Below are positions 43,995 to 57,099 of a stretch of 64,000 bases of DNA, one piece after another (positions within the stretch are counted from its first letter, which is position 1; the number at the start of each line of letters is the position of its first letter). A model generated the notes under the pieces. It saw only the letters and a list, made by a program, of their open reading frames with translations, did no database searches and was not told where the DNA came from. The stretch lies in contig NC_060906.1 in the NCBI RefSeq assembly GCF_014805685.1, positions 8,138,346 through 8,202,345 of the forward strand, written 5' to 3'. Position numbers and translations under genes: made by a program. The DNA comes from Silurus meridionalis. Its lineage: Eukaryota; Chordata; Actinopteri; Siluriformes; Siluridae.

Positions 43995-44465
43995 TACTGT
44001 ACAGTCTATTGACAAAATTCTGTGAATATGTGCTTGTTAAACTTTGCATTGGTCATTTATTTTTTTGCTGTTATAATAAGCTTCACTCATCTGGGAAGGC
44101 ATTTTCACGAGATTTTGGAGTGTGTCTGTTTGGAATTTGTGATCATTCAGGCACATGATATTGGTGAAGAGGTCTGGGGTTCATTTAGTGCTCAGTTCAA
44201 GCCTCTGTGCAGGACACTGGCATTCCTCCACTCCAACACCACATCTTCAATTGTGCAGGACATCGTCATGCTGGAACAGGTTTTGGCCCTTTTATTTCCA
44301 GTGAAGGGGAAATTGTAATGCTTGGAATTTCCTTCGGGATCATTAAAGTTTATCTATCTATCTACAGAATACAAAGACATCCTATATACGTGTGTGCTTC
44401 AATCTTTGTGGCAACAATATGGGAAAGAACCACATATAGGCGTCCACATACTTTTGCATACACCT
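43995..44465 (-). mobile_element. Tc1-like element copy, diverged
   Basis: GCTTCACTCATCTGGGAAGGC, GACATCGTCATGCTGGAACA, then GGGAAAGAACCACATATAGG and ACATACTTTTGCATACACC. Same general layout as the copy at 39,115. Confidence 0.65.
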
Positions 44466-44729
44466 GAAAAGAAGCTCGTTCATATAAATCTTTTAGAAGT
44501 CTATCAGTAGGTGCATTATGGGCTTCTCATAAAAATGTAAATAATTATACTGTTCTCTTGTATATAATTAGGGCATTAGAGCACTGTTACTTTATCTGTA
44601 TAGTAAAATATTTGACCTTTTATCTATTTATACTGCAGACCTATTAGCCAGTCTTACGCTAATAAGTCGTGTTTACCAAGTGAGTGACTTTGATTAAGTG
44701 AGTGACCGTGAGTAAGTAACACTGACTAT

Positions 44730-45165
44730 CTCTTCATCATGGCACCTGTTAGTGGGTGGATATATTTATTAGGCAGCAAGTGAACATTCTGTAATTAAAG
44801 TGGGCTGGGTCAGAGCATCTCCAAAACTGCAGCTCTTGTGGGATGTTCCCGGTCTGCAGTGGTCAGTGTCTATCAAAAGTGCTCCAAGGAAGGAACAGTG
44901 GTGAACCGGCGACATGGTCATGTGTCATGGTCATGGTCATGGACATGGACGAGGCTCATTGATGCACGTTGGGGCTGGACCGTGTGGTCCGATCTAACAG
45001 ACAAGCTCCTGTAGCTCAAACTGCTGAAGAAGTTCATGATGTTAATGCTCGATGGGTCAGGAGTGTTTTGGAAGCAAGAGGGGAACACAATATTAGGCAG
45101 GTGATCATAATGTAATGCCTGATGCCTGATTGGTGACCATAAAGTAATACCTGGTTGGTGTATGC
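44730..45165 (+). mobile_element. Second Tc1-like family, internally deleted copy
   Basis: The 5' side has GGCACCTGTTAGTGGGTGG, GGTCAGAGCATCTCCAAAAC and GTGAACCGGCGACATGGTCA. The 3' side has GTTTTGGAAGCAAGAGGGGAACACAATATTAGGCAGG. The middle of the transposase is gone. Confidence 0.75.
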
Positions 45166-45773
45166 AGACACTCCTGAGTTTCAACTCTGAGGCTCTGTAC
45201 TGTGAAAGTTTAACAAGTAATAAATTACTAAGAGAACAGTATCTGGAATGCTATGTTTCTAAACCCTGTAAACATGTTCTGACATGTACCTAACCTCTAA
45301 TATTATCAATTGAGTCACAACTAATATTTTCTCACTCCCAAGCCAACAAGACATTCAAAACAAAGAAATGAGCATCACACTAGTTCCAGAGAAGTACGAA
45401 TCAGTTAAGATCAGCAAGAAGAGCAGTGGATAAGTAGACATGGTACAAGTGGACAACAAAAATTACAGCAAGAGTTTGGTATTATTTTTTTTCTGATTAG
45501 TTTCTGAATAAATTACAAATTTCTCAAGTACAGCGAGTGCAGTACAAATTTATTGCAGACATGCATTTCTTTCTTTTTTTCCCCCTCTTTTTCTTAAATA
45601 TTTTTCTTATTTTTTCCTCATAGAAAGACTGACACAAGAACAAAAATCTTTCTACCTTTTCTAAATTTCTAATTCTTGCATGGTGTTTTGAGACACAGTT
45701 GCTGGGATAGGAATGTGTGAAAAACCTGCCAACCCATGTGTTTGTTTTGTCTTTTGGGTTTCTTGCAAAATTT

Positions 45774-45788
45774 CTTTCTTTCTTCCGT

Positions 45789-45848
<60 letters not shown>

Positions 45849-45849
45849 T
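45774..45849. repeat. (TTTC)n microsatellite followed by (AAAT)n
   Basis: About 19 TTTC units, then an AAATA-type run to 45,892. Confidence 0.97.
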
Positions 45850-46419
45850 AAATAAATAAATAAATAAATAATAAAATAAATAAATAAATAAATACATTGC
45901 CTGTTGTTCATATCTGTATTTCTATTTTCTTGGATGCATTATCTGTTTCATTCAAATCCATCACGGTGTACATCTCTGCATTCCTTTACAGACTATTGAC
46001 AGATATTCTTTTCATTGCTGAATGTTGTTCATATTAAAAGGCATTCTTGTTCCATTTGAGGTTAAGTCATCTCCTATCTCGTCTGCAAGTTTTTGTCACT
46101 GACTGGCTGAGGAGAAACATGGCTCATTTCACTTGTTTAGATCTGACTTTGGTTAGATCTGACTTAATTGATTTTTTTAAAACCAATAAACAAATCAATA
46201 AAACCCTAGCTTTAAATATAGTTTACACAGCCTAACTACTGTTCAGACCAGAAGTGATTGTAGTTTTTTTTTTTACAAACAGAGCACGTTATCTGTCACA
46301 ACCGCAGACAAAAGCATGTCAAACTCATCATGCATTAACAGAGAAGGTGAAGTTACTGCTTCTGGTCAAACCCAAAAAAAGAACTGATGTTTCTGTCTTA
46401 AGTTCTTGAGGGTTTGATC

Positions 46420-46625
46420 TGACGGCTCAAGCCATGGCCTGCATCAAGGAAAATGATGGATATACAGAATCCCACTGTCGAAATGTAAAAGGAGCAGAAG
46501 AGGATTCTCAAAACTGTACCATGGAACACTGTAAAGATTATAATCAACAAGTGGAGAAAATGGGGTGTCACACTGACATGAGGACGTCCCTCACCAATTG
46601 ATGAAACATATCAAGTAGACTTAAA
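46420..46625 (+). mobile_element. Tc1-like transposase fragment
   Basis: A broken stretch including AATCAACAAGTGGAGAAAATGGG and GACGTCCCTCACCAATTGATG resembles the region between the two DNA-binding helices of Tc1 transposases. No intact frame. Confidence 0.6.
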
Positions 46626-46857
46626 ACAATATTCAATGAATGCAGTAATATCTAACAAGGGCTGTCCATTCCAAGTCGGCAAAAACAATCTCATATATTT
46701 ACATCTCTGGACTATAGGGTGGCTACATAGGGAACATATATAGGATAATTAATGTTGGTAGCTCAGGGATTATGCAAAATCCCAACACAACCTAGTTGCT
46801 ACTGCTGGGCCTCAACTGCTCAGGTGTGAAATTTAGATAATTATATGTTGTTCTAAA

Positions 46858-48069
46858 AAACCCAGCCATTATGGATGCACAAGGCAATGCACTCTTAGTG
46901 CCGGTCCCAAGCCCGGGTAAATGGGGAGGGTTGCGTTAGGAAGGGCATTTAGCATAAAACGTGCCAAATCAAATATGCGGATCACAAATGAGAATTTCAT
47001 ACCGGCTCGGTCGAGGCCCGGGTTAACAACGACCGCCACAGGTATCGTTAGCCGACAGGGTACCAGTGGAAATTGGGCTACTGTTGGCTGAAGGAGGAAA
47101 AGGAGAGGAGGAAGATGTCTACAGAGACAGCAGGGAAAGGAGCAGTGTAGGAGAGTGGAGTTTCGGGTTGGTACTTTAAATGTTGGTACTATGACGGGGA
47201 AAGGGAGAGAGATAGCTCATATGATGGAGAGGAGAAAGGTAGATATGTTGTGTGTTCAGGAGACCAAGTGGAAAGGGAGTAAGGCCAGGAACATTGGAGG
47301 TGGGTTTAAACTGTTTTATCATGGAGTGGATGGAAAGAGAAATGGTGTAGGGGTGATTCTGAAGGAAGAGTACAGTAAGAGTGTAGTGGAGGTGAAGAGA
47401 GTTTCTGATAGGGTGATGATCGTGAAGGTGGAAGTTGAAGGGATGATGATAAATGTCATCAGTGCCTATGCTCAGGTACCTGGGGTCAACAGTGCAAAGT
47501 AATGGAGAGTGTGTTAGAGAAGTAAAGAAAAGAGTGCAGGCAGGGTGGAGTGGGTGGAGAAGAGTGACAGGAGTGATTTGTGATAGAAGGGTGTCTGCAA
47601 GAATGAAAGGGAAAGTTTATAGGACTGTGGTGAGACCTGAGATGTTGTATGGATTAGAGACAGTGGCATTGAGTAGAAGACAGGAGGTGGAGCTGGAGGT
47701 AGCAGAGATGAAGATGTTAAGGTTTTTGTTAGGAGTGACGAGGATGGACAAGATTAGAAATGAGTTTATTAGAGGGACAGCCCATGTAGGATGTTTTGGT
47801 GACAAGGTGAGGGAGGCGAGATTGAGATGGTTTGGACATGTGCAGAGGAGGGACATGAATTATATTGGTAGGAGAATGCTGAGGATGGAGCCACCAGGTA
47901 GGAGGAAAAGAGGAAGGCCAAGGAGGAGGTTCATGGATGTGGTGAGGGAAGACATGCAGGTAGTTGGTGTAAAAGAGGCAGATGTAGAGGACAGGGTGGT
48001 ATGGAGACGGATGATCCGCTGTGGCGACCCCTAATGGGAGCAGCCGAAAGAAGAAGAAGAAGAAGAAGA
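46858..48069 (+). mobile_element. RTE-like LINE, internally deleted
   Basis: The 5' leader is followed by an endonuclease-type frame (47,155-47,502) with RVGTLNVGTMTGKGREIAH, DMLCVQETKWKGSKAR and KRNGVGVILKEEYS, typical of APE endonucleases of non-LTR elements. A second frame (to 48,034) carries the C-terminal tail of the reverse transcriptase ORF: VYRTVVRPEMLYGLETVAL, MDKIRNEFIRGTAHVG, RLRWFGHVQRRDM and GRPRRRFMD. The polymerase core is missing and the two parts are out of frame, so the copy is dead. It ends in a (GAA)n tail (48,048-48,069). RTE clade is by resemblance. Confidence 0.85.
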
Positions 48070-48430
48070 TATGTTGTTCTAAAATTTTATTTAAGATTAG
48101 AGAACCTAGGTTTTAATAGATTTTAAGTGTACATTTCATAGCTTTTTTCTCGATTTTACTCTTTCCTGTAGTTTATGTTTATTAGAGTTTCTCTTTAATC
48201 ACAATTCCACTTTTACATCAAGTGTTGCCAAAGTCGAAATAAGCAGGTGTTGCTTAAAGCTGTTACTTTAACCAATCTTATTTCGAGTTGGCGACACCGT
48301 CGGCGTTCCCACGTCTTTTGATTGGACAGTCAGAGAGCGCACTAGTCAGAGCTCACAAACTGGACATCGAGAGAAAAGATCTTCCAAAACAGTTCAAAAC
48401 AAATGTTAAGCTTTTTGCATTTAGCATTTA

Positions 48431-49730
48431 TACAGTGCATCTTCAAAGTATTCACAGCACTTCACTTTTTCCACATTTTGTTGTTACAGCCTTATTCCAA
48501 AATGGATAAAATTTATTATTTTCCTCAGAATTTTACAAACAATAAACCACAATGACAACGTGAAGGTGGTTTGTTTGAAATCTTTAGAAATTTATATTTA
48601 AAAAATAAAATCATGTAAATATTCACATTCAATACTTTGTTGAAGCACCATGGCACCAATTACAGCCTCAACTCTTTTTGAGTTTGAGGCTACCAGCTTG
48701 GCACACCTATTGCAGAACCTCGCAAGCTCCGTCAGGTTGGATGGGGAGCGAATTTCACAGCCATTTTCAGATCTTTCCAGAGATGTTCAATCAGGTTCGA
48801 GTCTGGGCTCTAGCTGGGCCACTCAAGGACATTCACAGAGTTGTCCCGTAGCCACTTCTTTGTTATCTTGGCTGTGTTTTAGACCCCAGTCTGAGGTCTA
48901 TCGCACTCTGGAGCAGGTTTTCCTCAAAGATATCACTGTACATTGCTGCATTTAACTTTCTCTCAATCCTGACTAGTCTCCACTCTACCATCCAGATGAT
49001 TGGTGATCCCTTGATTGGTGGAGTGCTGCAGAGATGGTTGTTCTTCTGAAAGATTCTTCTCTCTCTACAGAAAAACACTGGAGCTGTTTCAGAGTGACCA
49101 TCGGGTTCTTGGTCACCTCCCTGACTAAGGCCCTTCTCCCCTGATAGATCAGTTTGGCCGGGTGTCCGCTCTAGGAAGAGTTCTGGTGTTTCAAAACTTC
49201 TTCCATTTATGGAATGATGGAGGCCACTGTGCTAATTGAGACCTTCAATGTTGCTGAAATTCTTCTGTACCCTTCCTCAAATCTGTGCCTCGATAAATCC
49301 TGTCTCAGAGTCTACAGACAATTCCTTGGACTTCATGGCTTGGTTTGTGCTCAGACATGCACTGCTAACTAATATAGACAGGTGTGTGAATTTCCATATC
49401 ATCAAGTCCAATCAACTGAATTTACCACAGGTGGACTCCATTCAAGTTGTAGAAACATCTCAAGGATAATCACTGGAAAAAGGATGCACCTGAGCTTAAT
49501 TTTGAGTATCATGGCAAAAACTGTAAATATTTATGTACATATGATTTTTCTTGGGTTTTTTGCAAAATTTCCAAAGATTTTGAACAAACTTCTTTCACGT
49601 TGACATTATGGGGTATTGTTTATAGAATTTTAAAGAAAAGAATACATTTAATCCATTGTGGAATAAGGCTGTAACATAACAAAATGTGGAAAAAGTGAAG
49701 CACTGTGAATACTTTCCAGATTGCACTGTA
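48431..49730 (-). mobile_element. Tc1-like transposon, about 1.3 kb, decayed
   Basis: The ends are inverted repeats: left TACAGTGCATCTTCAAAGTATTCACAGC, right GTGAATACTTTCCAGATTGCACTGTA. The inner motif TTTTTCCACATTTTGTTGTTACAGCC recurs inverted at the right. The body, read on the minus strand, is a transposase with many stops and deletions. I recognise this family as widespread in fish. Confidence 0.88.
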
Positions 49731-50817
49731 CATTTGTATTTTCTTTTCCATAGAATTTGCACCAAAAATTGCCTTTTTTTCAAAGCCTTAGAAAAACTGT
49801 AATGTACGGAAAAATGCACAAATTTTCACAGAAAACCTTTTATGAGGTTAATATTGATGCTTCTGCTAGAGGTGTATGCAGGCTGAGCAGCTGTGGCCAC
49901 AGTGAAACTAGACTTGTTGAATTGTGTTCATTGGGTTTCTTGCTTTAGTGATGTAATTCATTCTCACTGAATGAGATTCCTGTCTGTGATGCAGTGCTCT
50001 GTTATACTGCGTTTCTCTAAAATATTGATGCTTTCTATAGCCGTGGTGTCATAATGATGGTATTAAGAGGTGGATTGGTTCAGGTAGGACACCACTGTGA
50101 AATGCATGGACTGCAAAGAGCTCAAAATCCTATCAAAATACTGTGATGTGATTTGAAAAGGAATGTGTACAGGAGATCCCTTCACTTTTTAATAAACCTG
50201 TTGCATTTCTGCAAGCAAATAAAATTGCATGTCCTGAATTGGTAGGCTCTTATTTGAAAAGCACTGAGTGCTGTATTAGAAGTGATATGATCGTTAAGGT
50301 GTGTATATAGATTCTTTTTTCCAGCTGAAAAGTTTTCCTTGAAAAAAAATGAAGTGGGTTTAATATTTTACATCACATCAACCTGATGGTGTGTTGACTT
50401 TTTTACTTCAACTGCACCTTCTCAGTGTTATAGCTTCAACGTATTATTATGTCTAAAATAGATATTTTTTCTGCATTATTGTCTCAACCCACACAGCTCT
50501 GAGGGTGGTATAATTAAAAGGAAGAGGTTAAAAAATGTTAAGTTATAAGCTTAAGTCAAATGTAGCATTAGTTTCACTAAATTGCATCTCGGATCTCCAT
50601 TGTTTCCTTTTTGGTCACATTACAACTCGTGTTTTGTGGAAATCATATGTATATGAGATTTTGATGTGCTTACATTTCCATGCAACTCGGAACACACAGC
50701 AGTGTGTTGCAAGCGAAGAACGCCATGGAGAAGATGAGTCACCTAACAGTTTGCTTCTGAATGTCACATGCCTCGTGGTCTATTAACATCTGACTAGAGA
50801 TGTTTTATTTTCGTTGA

Positions 50818-51238
50818 ATGACTATGTACACTAAATAGACATAAATATTGCAACATCTGACTGTATGCTGGCAGCTGTATGTGGTTCTTCCCCAAATTGT
50901 TACCACATTTGTAATTAATGTCTTTGGATGCAGTAGAATGAAAATTTCCTTTCACTTGAACTAGGAGACCCAAACCTGTTCCAGCATGACAATGCCTCTG
51001 TGCACAAAGCCAGCTCCATTAAGATCTGCTTTACGTGGGTTGGAGTGGAGGATCTCCTGCTATAGAGCTCCAACTCTTTTGAACACTTTTTAGATGAATG
51101 TGAATGCTGACTGCACCCCAGGCCTCCTCACCTCACCTACATCACTACCTGACTTAAATAACATCCTTGTTTTCCACCCTCTAGTGGAACATCTTCCCAG
51201 AAGAGTGGAGGTTATTGTAACTGCAAATGGAGACTAAA
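50818..51238 (+). mobile_element. Tc1-like element copy
   Basis: TTGTTACCACATTTGTAATT, CACTTGAACTAGGAGACCCA, AGCATGACAATGCCTCTGTG, GAATGTGAATGCTGACTGCA and AGTGGAACATCTTCCCAGAA. Between 49,730 and 50,818, and 51,240-51,950, I see no feature. Confidence 0.75.
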
Positions 51239-51957
51239 TGCGGAATAAGATGTTCATCGGAATTCAGAACCATTGCGTAGGTATATTAGTGCAACTGAAC
51301 ATGTCCTTGTGTAGTTCAAAAAAGTTCAAATAAAACTCCGGAAAATGTCCATATCCACATCATATTTATCCAATATATAGAATGTAACATACAGAACTAA
51401 TACGTATCGTTTCACATACATTGCTTGTAACAACCTACTTGCTAATTCTCCCAATAAAGGTCTCTTGTCTTTTTCTTTTAATCATGCCATTCACAAAGTG
51501 TTGAGAGTTGAGACATTAAAGCCAAAGGTGTGAATGGTCCGCCTCAGAGCTCTACAAGCTTTAGGGCTTCTAAATAGTCTCTTCAAAGCACAGGGACATT
51601 GCTGTAATGAAAACGAGTGAAGGAGCAGATGGTCTCCCATCAACAGCTGACAGAGTGTGTCAGTTGTCCCAGCATGTCTGCTGATCCACCCTTTTAGGTG
51701 TTAGTCAGCATGTGTGTGTTAGGGGCAACCTTTGTGTAGATACTTTATCACCAGATCTTTCAAAAATAATCATTAGAAAACATTTCAGGTGACCAAAACT
51801 ATACAGAACACCTGCTACTCATAAATAAATAAAACATATCATGAACCCTGTGAAATAAAACAAATTATATTGTTTTTCAAAGTTATAACAGGCAACAGGC
51901 AATTTCACAAACGATGCTATCACACTGATATGTGAAAACTCACAGCATTTTGTCATC

Positions 51958-51958
<1 letters not shown>

Positions 51959-52014
<56 letters not shown>
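51959..52014. repeat. (GT)n microsatellite
   Basis: About 28 GT units. Confidence 0.98.
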
Positions 52015-52016
<2 letters not shown>

Positions 52017-52188
52017 TAAGCAAATGTGCCATTATCTCTTACAGCAAATACTTCAGTAAGTGATTTCAGAGTTCAGGGTGAAGCTTTTAAGGCACATTTT
52101 CATACAGCTAAGGCAACACCTGTATTATAATTCTGTAATTCACTGTTCCAAACCGACATGACAGCAATCAAAACCAACATCACAACAA

Positions 52189-52189
<1 letters not shown>

Positions 52190-52246
<57 letters not shown>
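52190..52246. repeat. (CT)n microsatellite
   Basis: CT run with one T interruption. The stretch 52,250-53,330 is unique sequence with short CA tracts and no recognisable exon. Confidence 0.95.
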
Positions 52247-52247
<1 letters not shown>

Positions 52248-52493
52248 GTTCTCACAGGAATTTTTTCTTTTTCAAATTGTGTTCAGATTGCTGTACGCCT
52301 CACCTGCCTCGGTAGAGAAAGTCACTCATCTTTGCTGAATCCAAACCACATGCATGAAGGGTGAATAAGTGAGAACAACCTCCAGAAAGAAACTCCTTCA
52401 GAGAAAATTGTCTTCACTCTGATCCCGGGCCAGTTCTTTCGAAGAAAGGAGACCTCTTTATTCCAGTTCCTACTGACTACGCAGGCTAGGAGT

Positions 52494-52527
<34 letters not shown>

Positions 52528-53334
52528 ACAAACACACAGGGTTTGTGCAGCTTTTCTTTCTCCCAGGTCAGCCGAGTAGAGATGGTCAACTGACGTGGCA
52601 GATTCAGACCCAAGGGCAGCTACAGTCCTGGCAAAGCTTTGCTCATACACACACACACACGTGCTGAGGGGTAAACAAAAGTGAGGTAAAAGCATACACT
52701 CACACACACATGCTCACAGGGCCGGCCAGGCTCTTTCTGAAAGGCTGATCTGTTCTAACATGTCTCAATACACAGAATTCTCTCTGTGTAGGTGTGAGTG
52801 CAACCCAGACAGGGCCTTCCTGCTCAGGCACGAGAGTCATCCGTTTGATGATTCGCCCCCGGCCGTGTGTGTTGGGGAGGTGGAATGATGAGAGGGAGGA
52901 GAGACACAGGTTCGGGCAGGTTTGTAACCGATAAAACACTGGGTTTTCACAGATGATCCTCCTGCCCTGGATGAGGATTTCTTCTCTTTTTTTTGTTATA
53001 GATAGGATCCACATATGCAGAATATGAAGGGGTTTTTTTTTTGTGTTTTTTAGGATTTTTCCCCACAGAATTAAGACACAAACATAAAAAATTACATATT
53101 ATAAAGTGCATAAAGCAGCTATTACAAAAGCATGACTTTGCAGTAGAAGAGTCCAGGTGTTGAACTGGCCTGTCTGCAGTCTAGACCTTTTTATCGCTTG
53201 AAAACATTTGCCGCATCATGAAATGAAAAACACCACGAAGGACACCAAGAACTGTTAAGCAGATAGAATCCTCTATCAGACACATACTGTGTAGAATATC
53301 ATTTCTCTATACCAAAACTTCAGCAACTGAAGTG

Positions 53335-53497
53335 CCCAGGAGACTTTTTTGAAACGTGTAGCAGCCATCAAATACAAAATGTATTTGTTTTATTGTTAAT
53401 AGAATATGAATTTTTGAGATTTGCAAATCATTGCATTCTTTTTTTGTTTACATTTTACACAGCGTCCTAACATTTTTGTAATTGGGGCTGTAAATGT
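53335..53497. mobile_element. Tc1-like terminal fragment
   Basis: GAGATTTGCAAATCATTGCATTC, then TTTACACAGCGTCCTAACATTTTTG and TTGGGGCTGTA, matching the terminus of the family seen at 2,590-2,990. 53,500-54,990 shows no gene or clear repeat. Confidence 0.6.
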
Positions 53498-54994
53498 AAG
53501 ACGATTATAACTATAGTTCAAAGCTTTTTAAATTAGATTAGAAAATGTTCATCTTAAAAAAACAAATAAATAAATACTTGAGAAATTGTTTGCTTAAGGA
53601 AATTTTGGGCTCGCATTTTGTATACTTCATTCTCATTGTACATTTTGTATTCTATTTAAATCAGATTTGCATTTGGCCAAATGCTGTAAAAGTAAATGTA
53701 CTGCGCAGAAAACAAACACACTTGATGTGACAAAAACAACACATGCACGGGCGAGTTATTATTAAACCTTTTTTTTTTTCTTAGATGTGCACATGGAGCA
53801 AAGAAATAGCTTTTAGCTCAGCTTCAACATGTTTATACCGGCATTGCATAACTATAGGAATGCTAGTTTTTAGAAAATAACTATCTGCCTTCTCTCCCCT
53901 TTTATAAATGATGTAAATGACTACAGTAAAGTCACTACCCCATGATTGCCAGCTACATGTTTAATTCTGTTCGTGTCAGCCTTTGGAATCTGACCTGTAA
54001 GATCTCACACTTCTCAAAGTCTTCAGGTCCTCTTTAATGCTTTTCAGCATCCTGCTTTAAGGCTCCATTTACATTTCCATGATTGTGTGAGGGTTAAGGA
54101 CCCCTTTTAGAATGATCTAAAATCATTATTGATCCCTGAATAGTTATTTTTGATCCCTGGATAGTTATTTTTGATTCCCTAAATATTGAATTTGATGTTA
54201 TAGTAGATAAACAGGAAGTGGATGCACTATCGTACAACGTTACGATAATTTATTTTTTTGGTAACGAAATCAGTGTACACGTGTGCATGTGAAATCCAGG
54301 AGCTACCGTGAGCCTGTAATTACCGGGACGTCTGCACAGTGCAGCCAGACTTCCATCCACAGTCACAATATTTGAACAGCTGTGGCATGTTTTACAGACA
54401 GAAACTCATGAGCCAAATGTGCTTTTCACACTGCTGTATCCTGGTACAGGTGAAGTGGCCATTATTTGCAGCTGATATTTATTCTGCAATTGAACAAGTG
54501 GCCATAAATTGCAGCACCCAACATCCAACCAGGAAAAACCAAGATAAATTACTAAAACTCAAATTTATTTTAGTGACATCACATCAGCAAAAATGCGCAG
54601 AGCATGCATTTGACAGAGCATGCATTTTTTAAAGAAAATATTCATTAGTCTACACAGTCAGTTGGTGAGCTTCTCACTAATAATAAAAAAGCATGGGTGT
54701 GTGTTTTTTTTACCCAAAATTCATAAGCTAAAGTGATTAAATTCTTTTGTAACTTAACTCAGTTCAACTCAGAGTTTCATCTACAGATAACATTTTTTTA
54801 TTTTTATATAAAAATCTGACAAACACTTGGTATCCTGGTGTATAGTATGCACTATTACTACTGGTTCATTTTTCACCTGAAATAATTTTTTTAATTAAAA
54901 ACCCTATTTTCGTCCATTTCGGTTCACACCCTCAATCAGCTTTCCTCATCACACAGCAACTACCCACCAGGACCTTTAAAAGTATAAAACTAGT

Positions 54995-55120
54995 ATAAAA
55001 CATAGGGACAAACTTACTTATAAAGAACATGTTCACTTTTAATCACCACATTGTCTGTGTAAAGCTGCTTTGAGACGATGTTCATTGTTAAAAGCGCTAT
55101 ACAAAAATAAATAAATTGAA
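54995..55120 (+). mobile_element. L2/CR1-type LINE 3' end
   Basis: GGGACAAACTTACTTATAAAG...GTAAAGCTGCTTTGAGACGATG...AAAAGCGCTATACAAAAATA is the conserved 3' tail, here very short. Confidence 0.75.
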
Positions 55121-55829
55121 TTGAATGAAAAAGTATGGCATAAAACTAAAAGAGAATTAACCACCATACCTTAAGTTTGGTAGAATTGAGAGTTGGGTTT
55201 CATTGGGTACACCATATCCTCAGCATACTGATTTTTGTCCTGACCCCAAGTTTTCAAGGTCAATTTGACCTTTATAGTCATTCCACCATATGCAGAGAAA
55301 TACGAAGGAACGAAATGCTGTGTCTCACAGGACCACGTTTTTATATATAGAAGCACATATGAACAGGCACATAAATATAAAACATACAGAGGTATACAAA
55401 CATAAACTACACATTTCCAATTGAGATTAATGCTCAGTAATATACAGTACTACTTGTCTCTTTTGTAACATATAATATAAAAGCACCCATTGTACACAGT
55501 TTTCCCTTTTATGAATCTATGTATAAAAGCATGTATTATTTTACTTGTGTGTTATGTACTTAGATGTACTTTCATTAACGTTTTCTTCCCATTTAATTTG
55601 TACTGTTTCTATACTTAAGTCTTTTAGATTTTTTTTTTAATTTACATTGTTTATGAAATGCTAAAAAAAAAGCACAAAAAACAAAGATGGGAAGTACTTA
55701 AGTAGATTTTCCAACGTTTTACTTTCACTTATTACATTTTTTACACAGATATCTGTACTTTCTACTTCTTACATTTTTAATCCAGGCTTGTTTTTTCTTC
55801 TCACTGCATGCTGTTTTTCAGACCCTCCA

Positions 55830-56430
55830 AACCTATTTATTGTCATTGCGCAGCTTTTTCAACCTAGCACTAGCGTATCATCTCCTGGCTATCACGCACC
55901 ACAGCTAGTTTACAAAGCTAACAACAAGGAAGGCAGAAGGCAACAAGAAGTATTTTTGTCCCGCCCTGCCTCTGGATGTTGTTCTCTTCAATTGAAGGCC
56001 ACTCTATGCAGCTGGGAATGGTTTCAAATCAACGGTCTTGGGATCCATGAAATTACGGAGTAACACAGGAGCTTTGAGGATGAATTTAAACTCTAGTTAA
56101 TGTCAACAGTCTGCTACACTGACTCAGGAGTACAGTTTGAATTTGATCACCATCACTGCACACCTCAACGTCGTTTATCTGTAATAAATGGACATTCGGT
56201 GCAACCCAGATGAGGATGAGGTTCACACTTGAGTCTGGTTCTTCTCAAGGTTTCTTCCTTATGCCATCTCAGGGAGTTTTTCCTCGCCACAGTCGCCACC
56301 GGCTCGCTCATTAGGGACAAACTTTCACTTATAAAGAACATCTTATTCGTTCTTTTTTTACCACATTATCTGTGTTAAGCTGCTTTGTGACAATATTTAT
56401 TGTTAAAAGTGCTATACAAAATGAATTGAA
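55830..56430 (+). mobile_element. L2/CR1-type LINE 3' UTR copy
   Basis: Shares with the 9.0-9.4 kb copy the blocks GGGATCCATGAAATTACGGAG, CAGTCTGCTACACTGACTCAGGA, GTTTATCTGTAATAAATGG, and the tail with GTGCTATACAAAATGAATTG. Confidence 0.8.
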
Positions 56431-56904
56431 CCAATATGACACCAAAACAGGTAGTAGTAATGGATACTTTTTACTTAAGTACATACCAGAGACCAAACTT
56501 CTTTTCTTTAACTTGAGAAAGAATATGAATTAAAAGCACTATTTAAAATACATTACGAACACCGTTAACTGGTGCTCAATTTTCCTCCTCATCGAATGCA
56601 CAAAAGCACAATAGTAAACACCTGTTTTCACCTGATTTTTCATACCTTTCTCATCAAATCTACCCACCGTGAGTGGTTACAGTGACCTGGGCTCTGAGGC
56701 ACTGCTCCATTGTCCTCATGGGTGAAGTACCATACCATAGGAAAATTCAGCACCATCCAATGGAGTTTGTAATGTATTTTAAATGGTGCACTTTTAATTC
56801 ATATTCTTTCTCATAGAAGTTACATTTAGCTTAACCTAAAGTGTTAATTAACACATTAATTAACAAACACGTACTAACATGTAATTAAGGTAGTTAAAGT
56901 ACTT

Positions 56905-57030
56905 AGTCAGCAGTTGAGGGTTAAGGATCTTGCTCTAGGGCCCTGCAATTACAGTTTGGTGGTGCTGGGATTTAAACTCATTACCTTCTGATCAGATTTC
57001 CACTGTTAACCACTGAGCTTTTCCTTTCCA
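56905..57030 (-). mobile_element. V-SINE-like fragment, reverse
   Basis: AGCAGTTGAGGGTTAAGGATC, GGTGGTGCTGGGATTTAAAC and TTAACCACTGAGCTTTTCC. Confidence 0.7.
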
Positions 57031-57099
57031 CAGAAGATCAACACAGAAGAAAACTAAAGAAATACACTGGTGAATGGGGAATAATGCATTTGTTCTGTG

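Noticed and set aside
47155..48034. Two adjoining open frames as a host gene
   Set aside because: The endonuclease and reverse-transcriptase-tail motifs, GAA tail and internal deletion identify a dead LINE.
52322..53014. Open frames in the GC-richer stretch as upstream pde4dip exons
   Set aside because: No match to known N-terminal sequence and no pair of convincing splice sites in the required phase.
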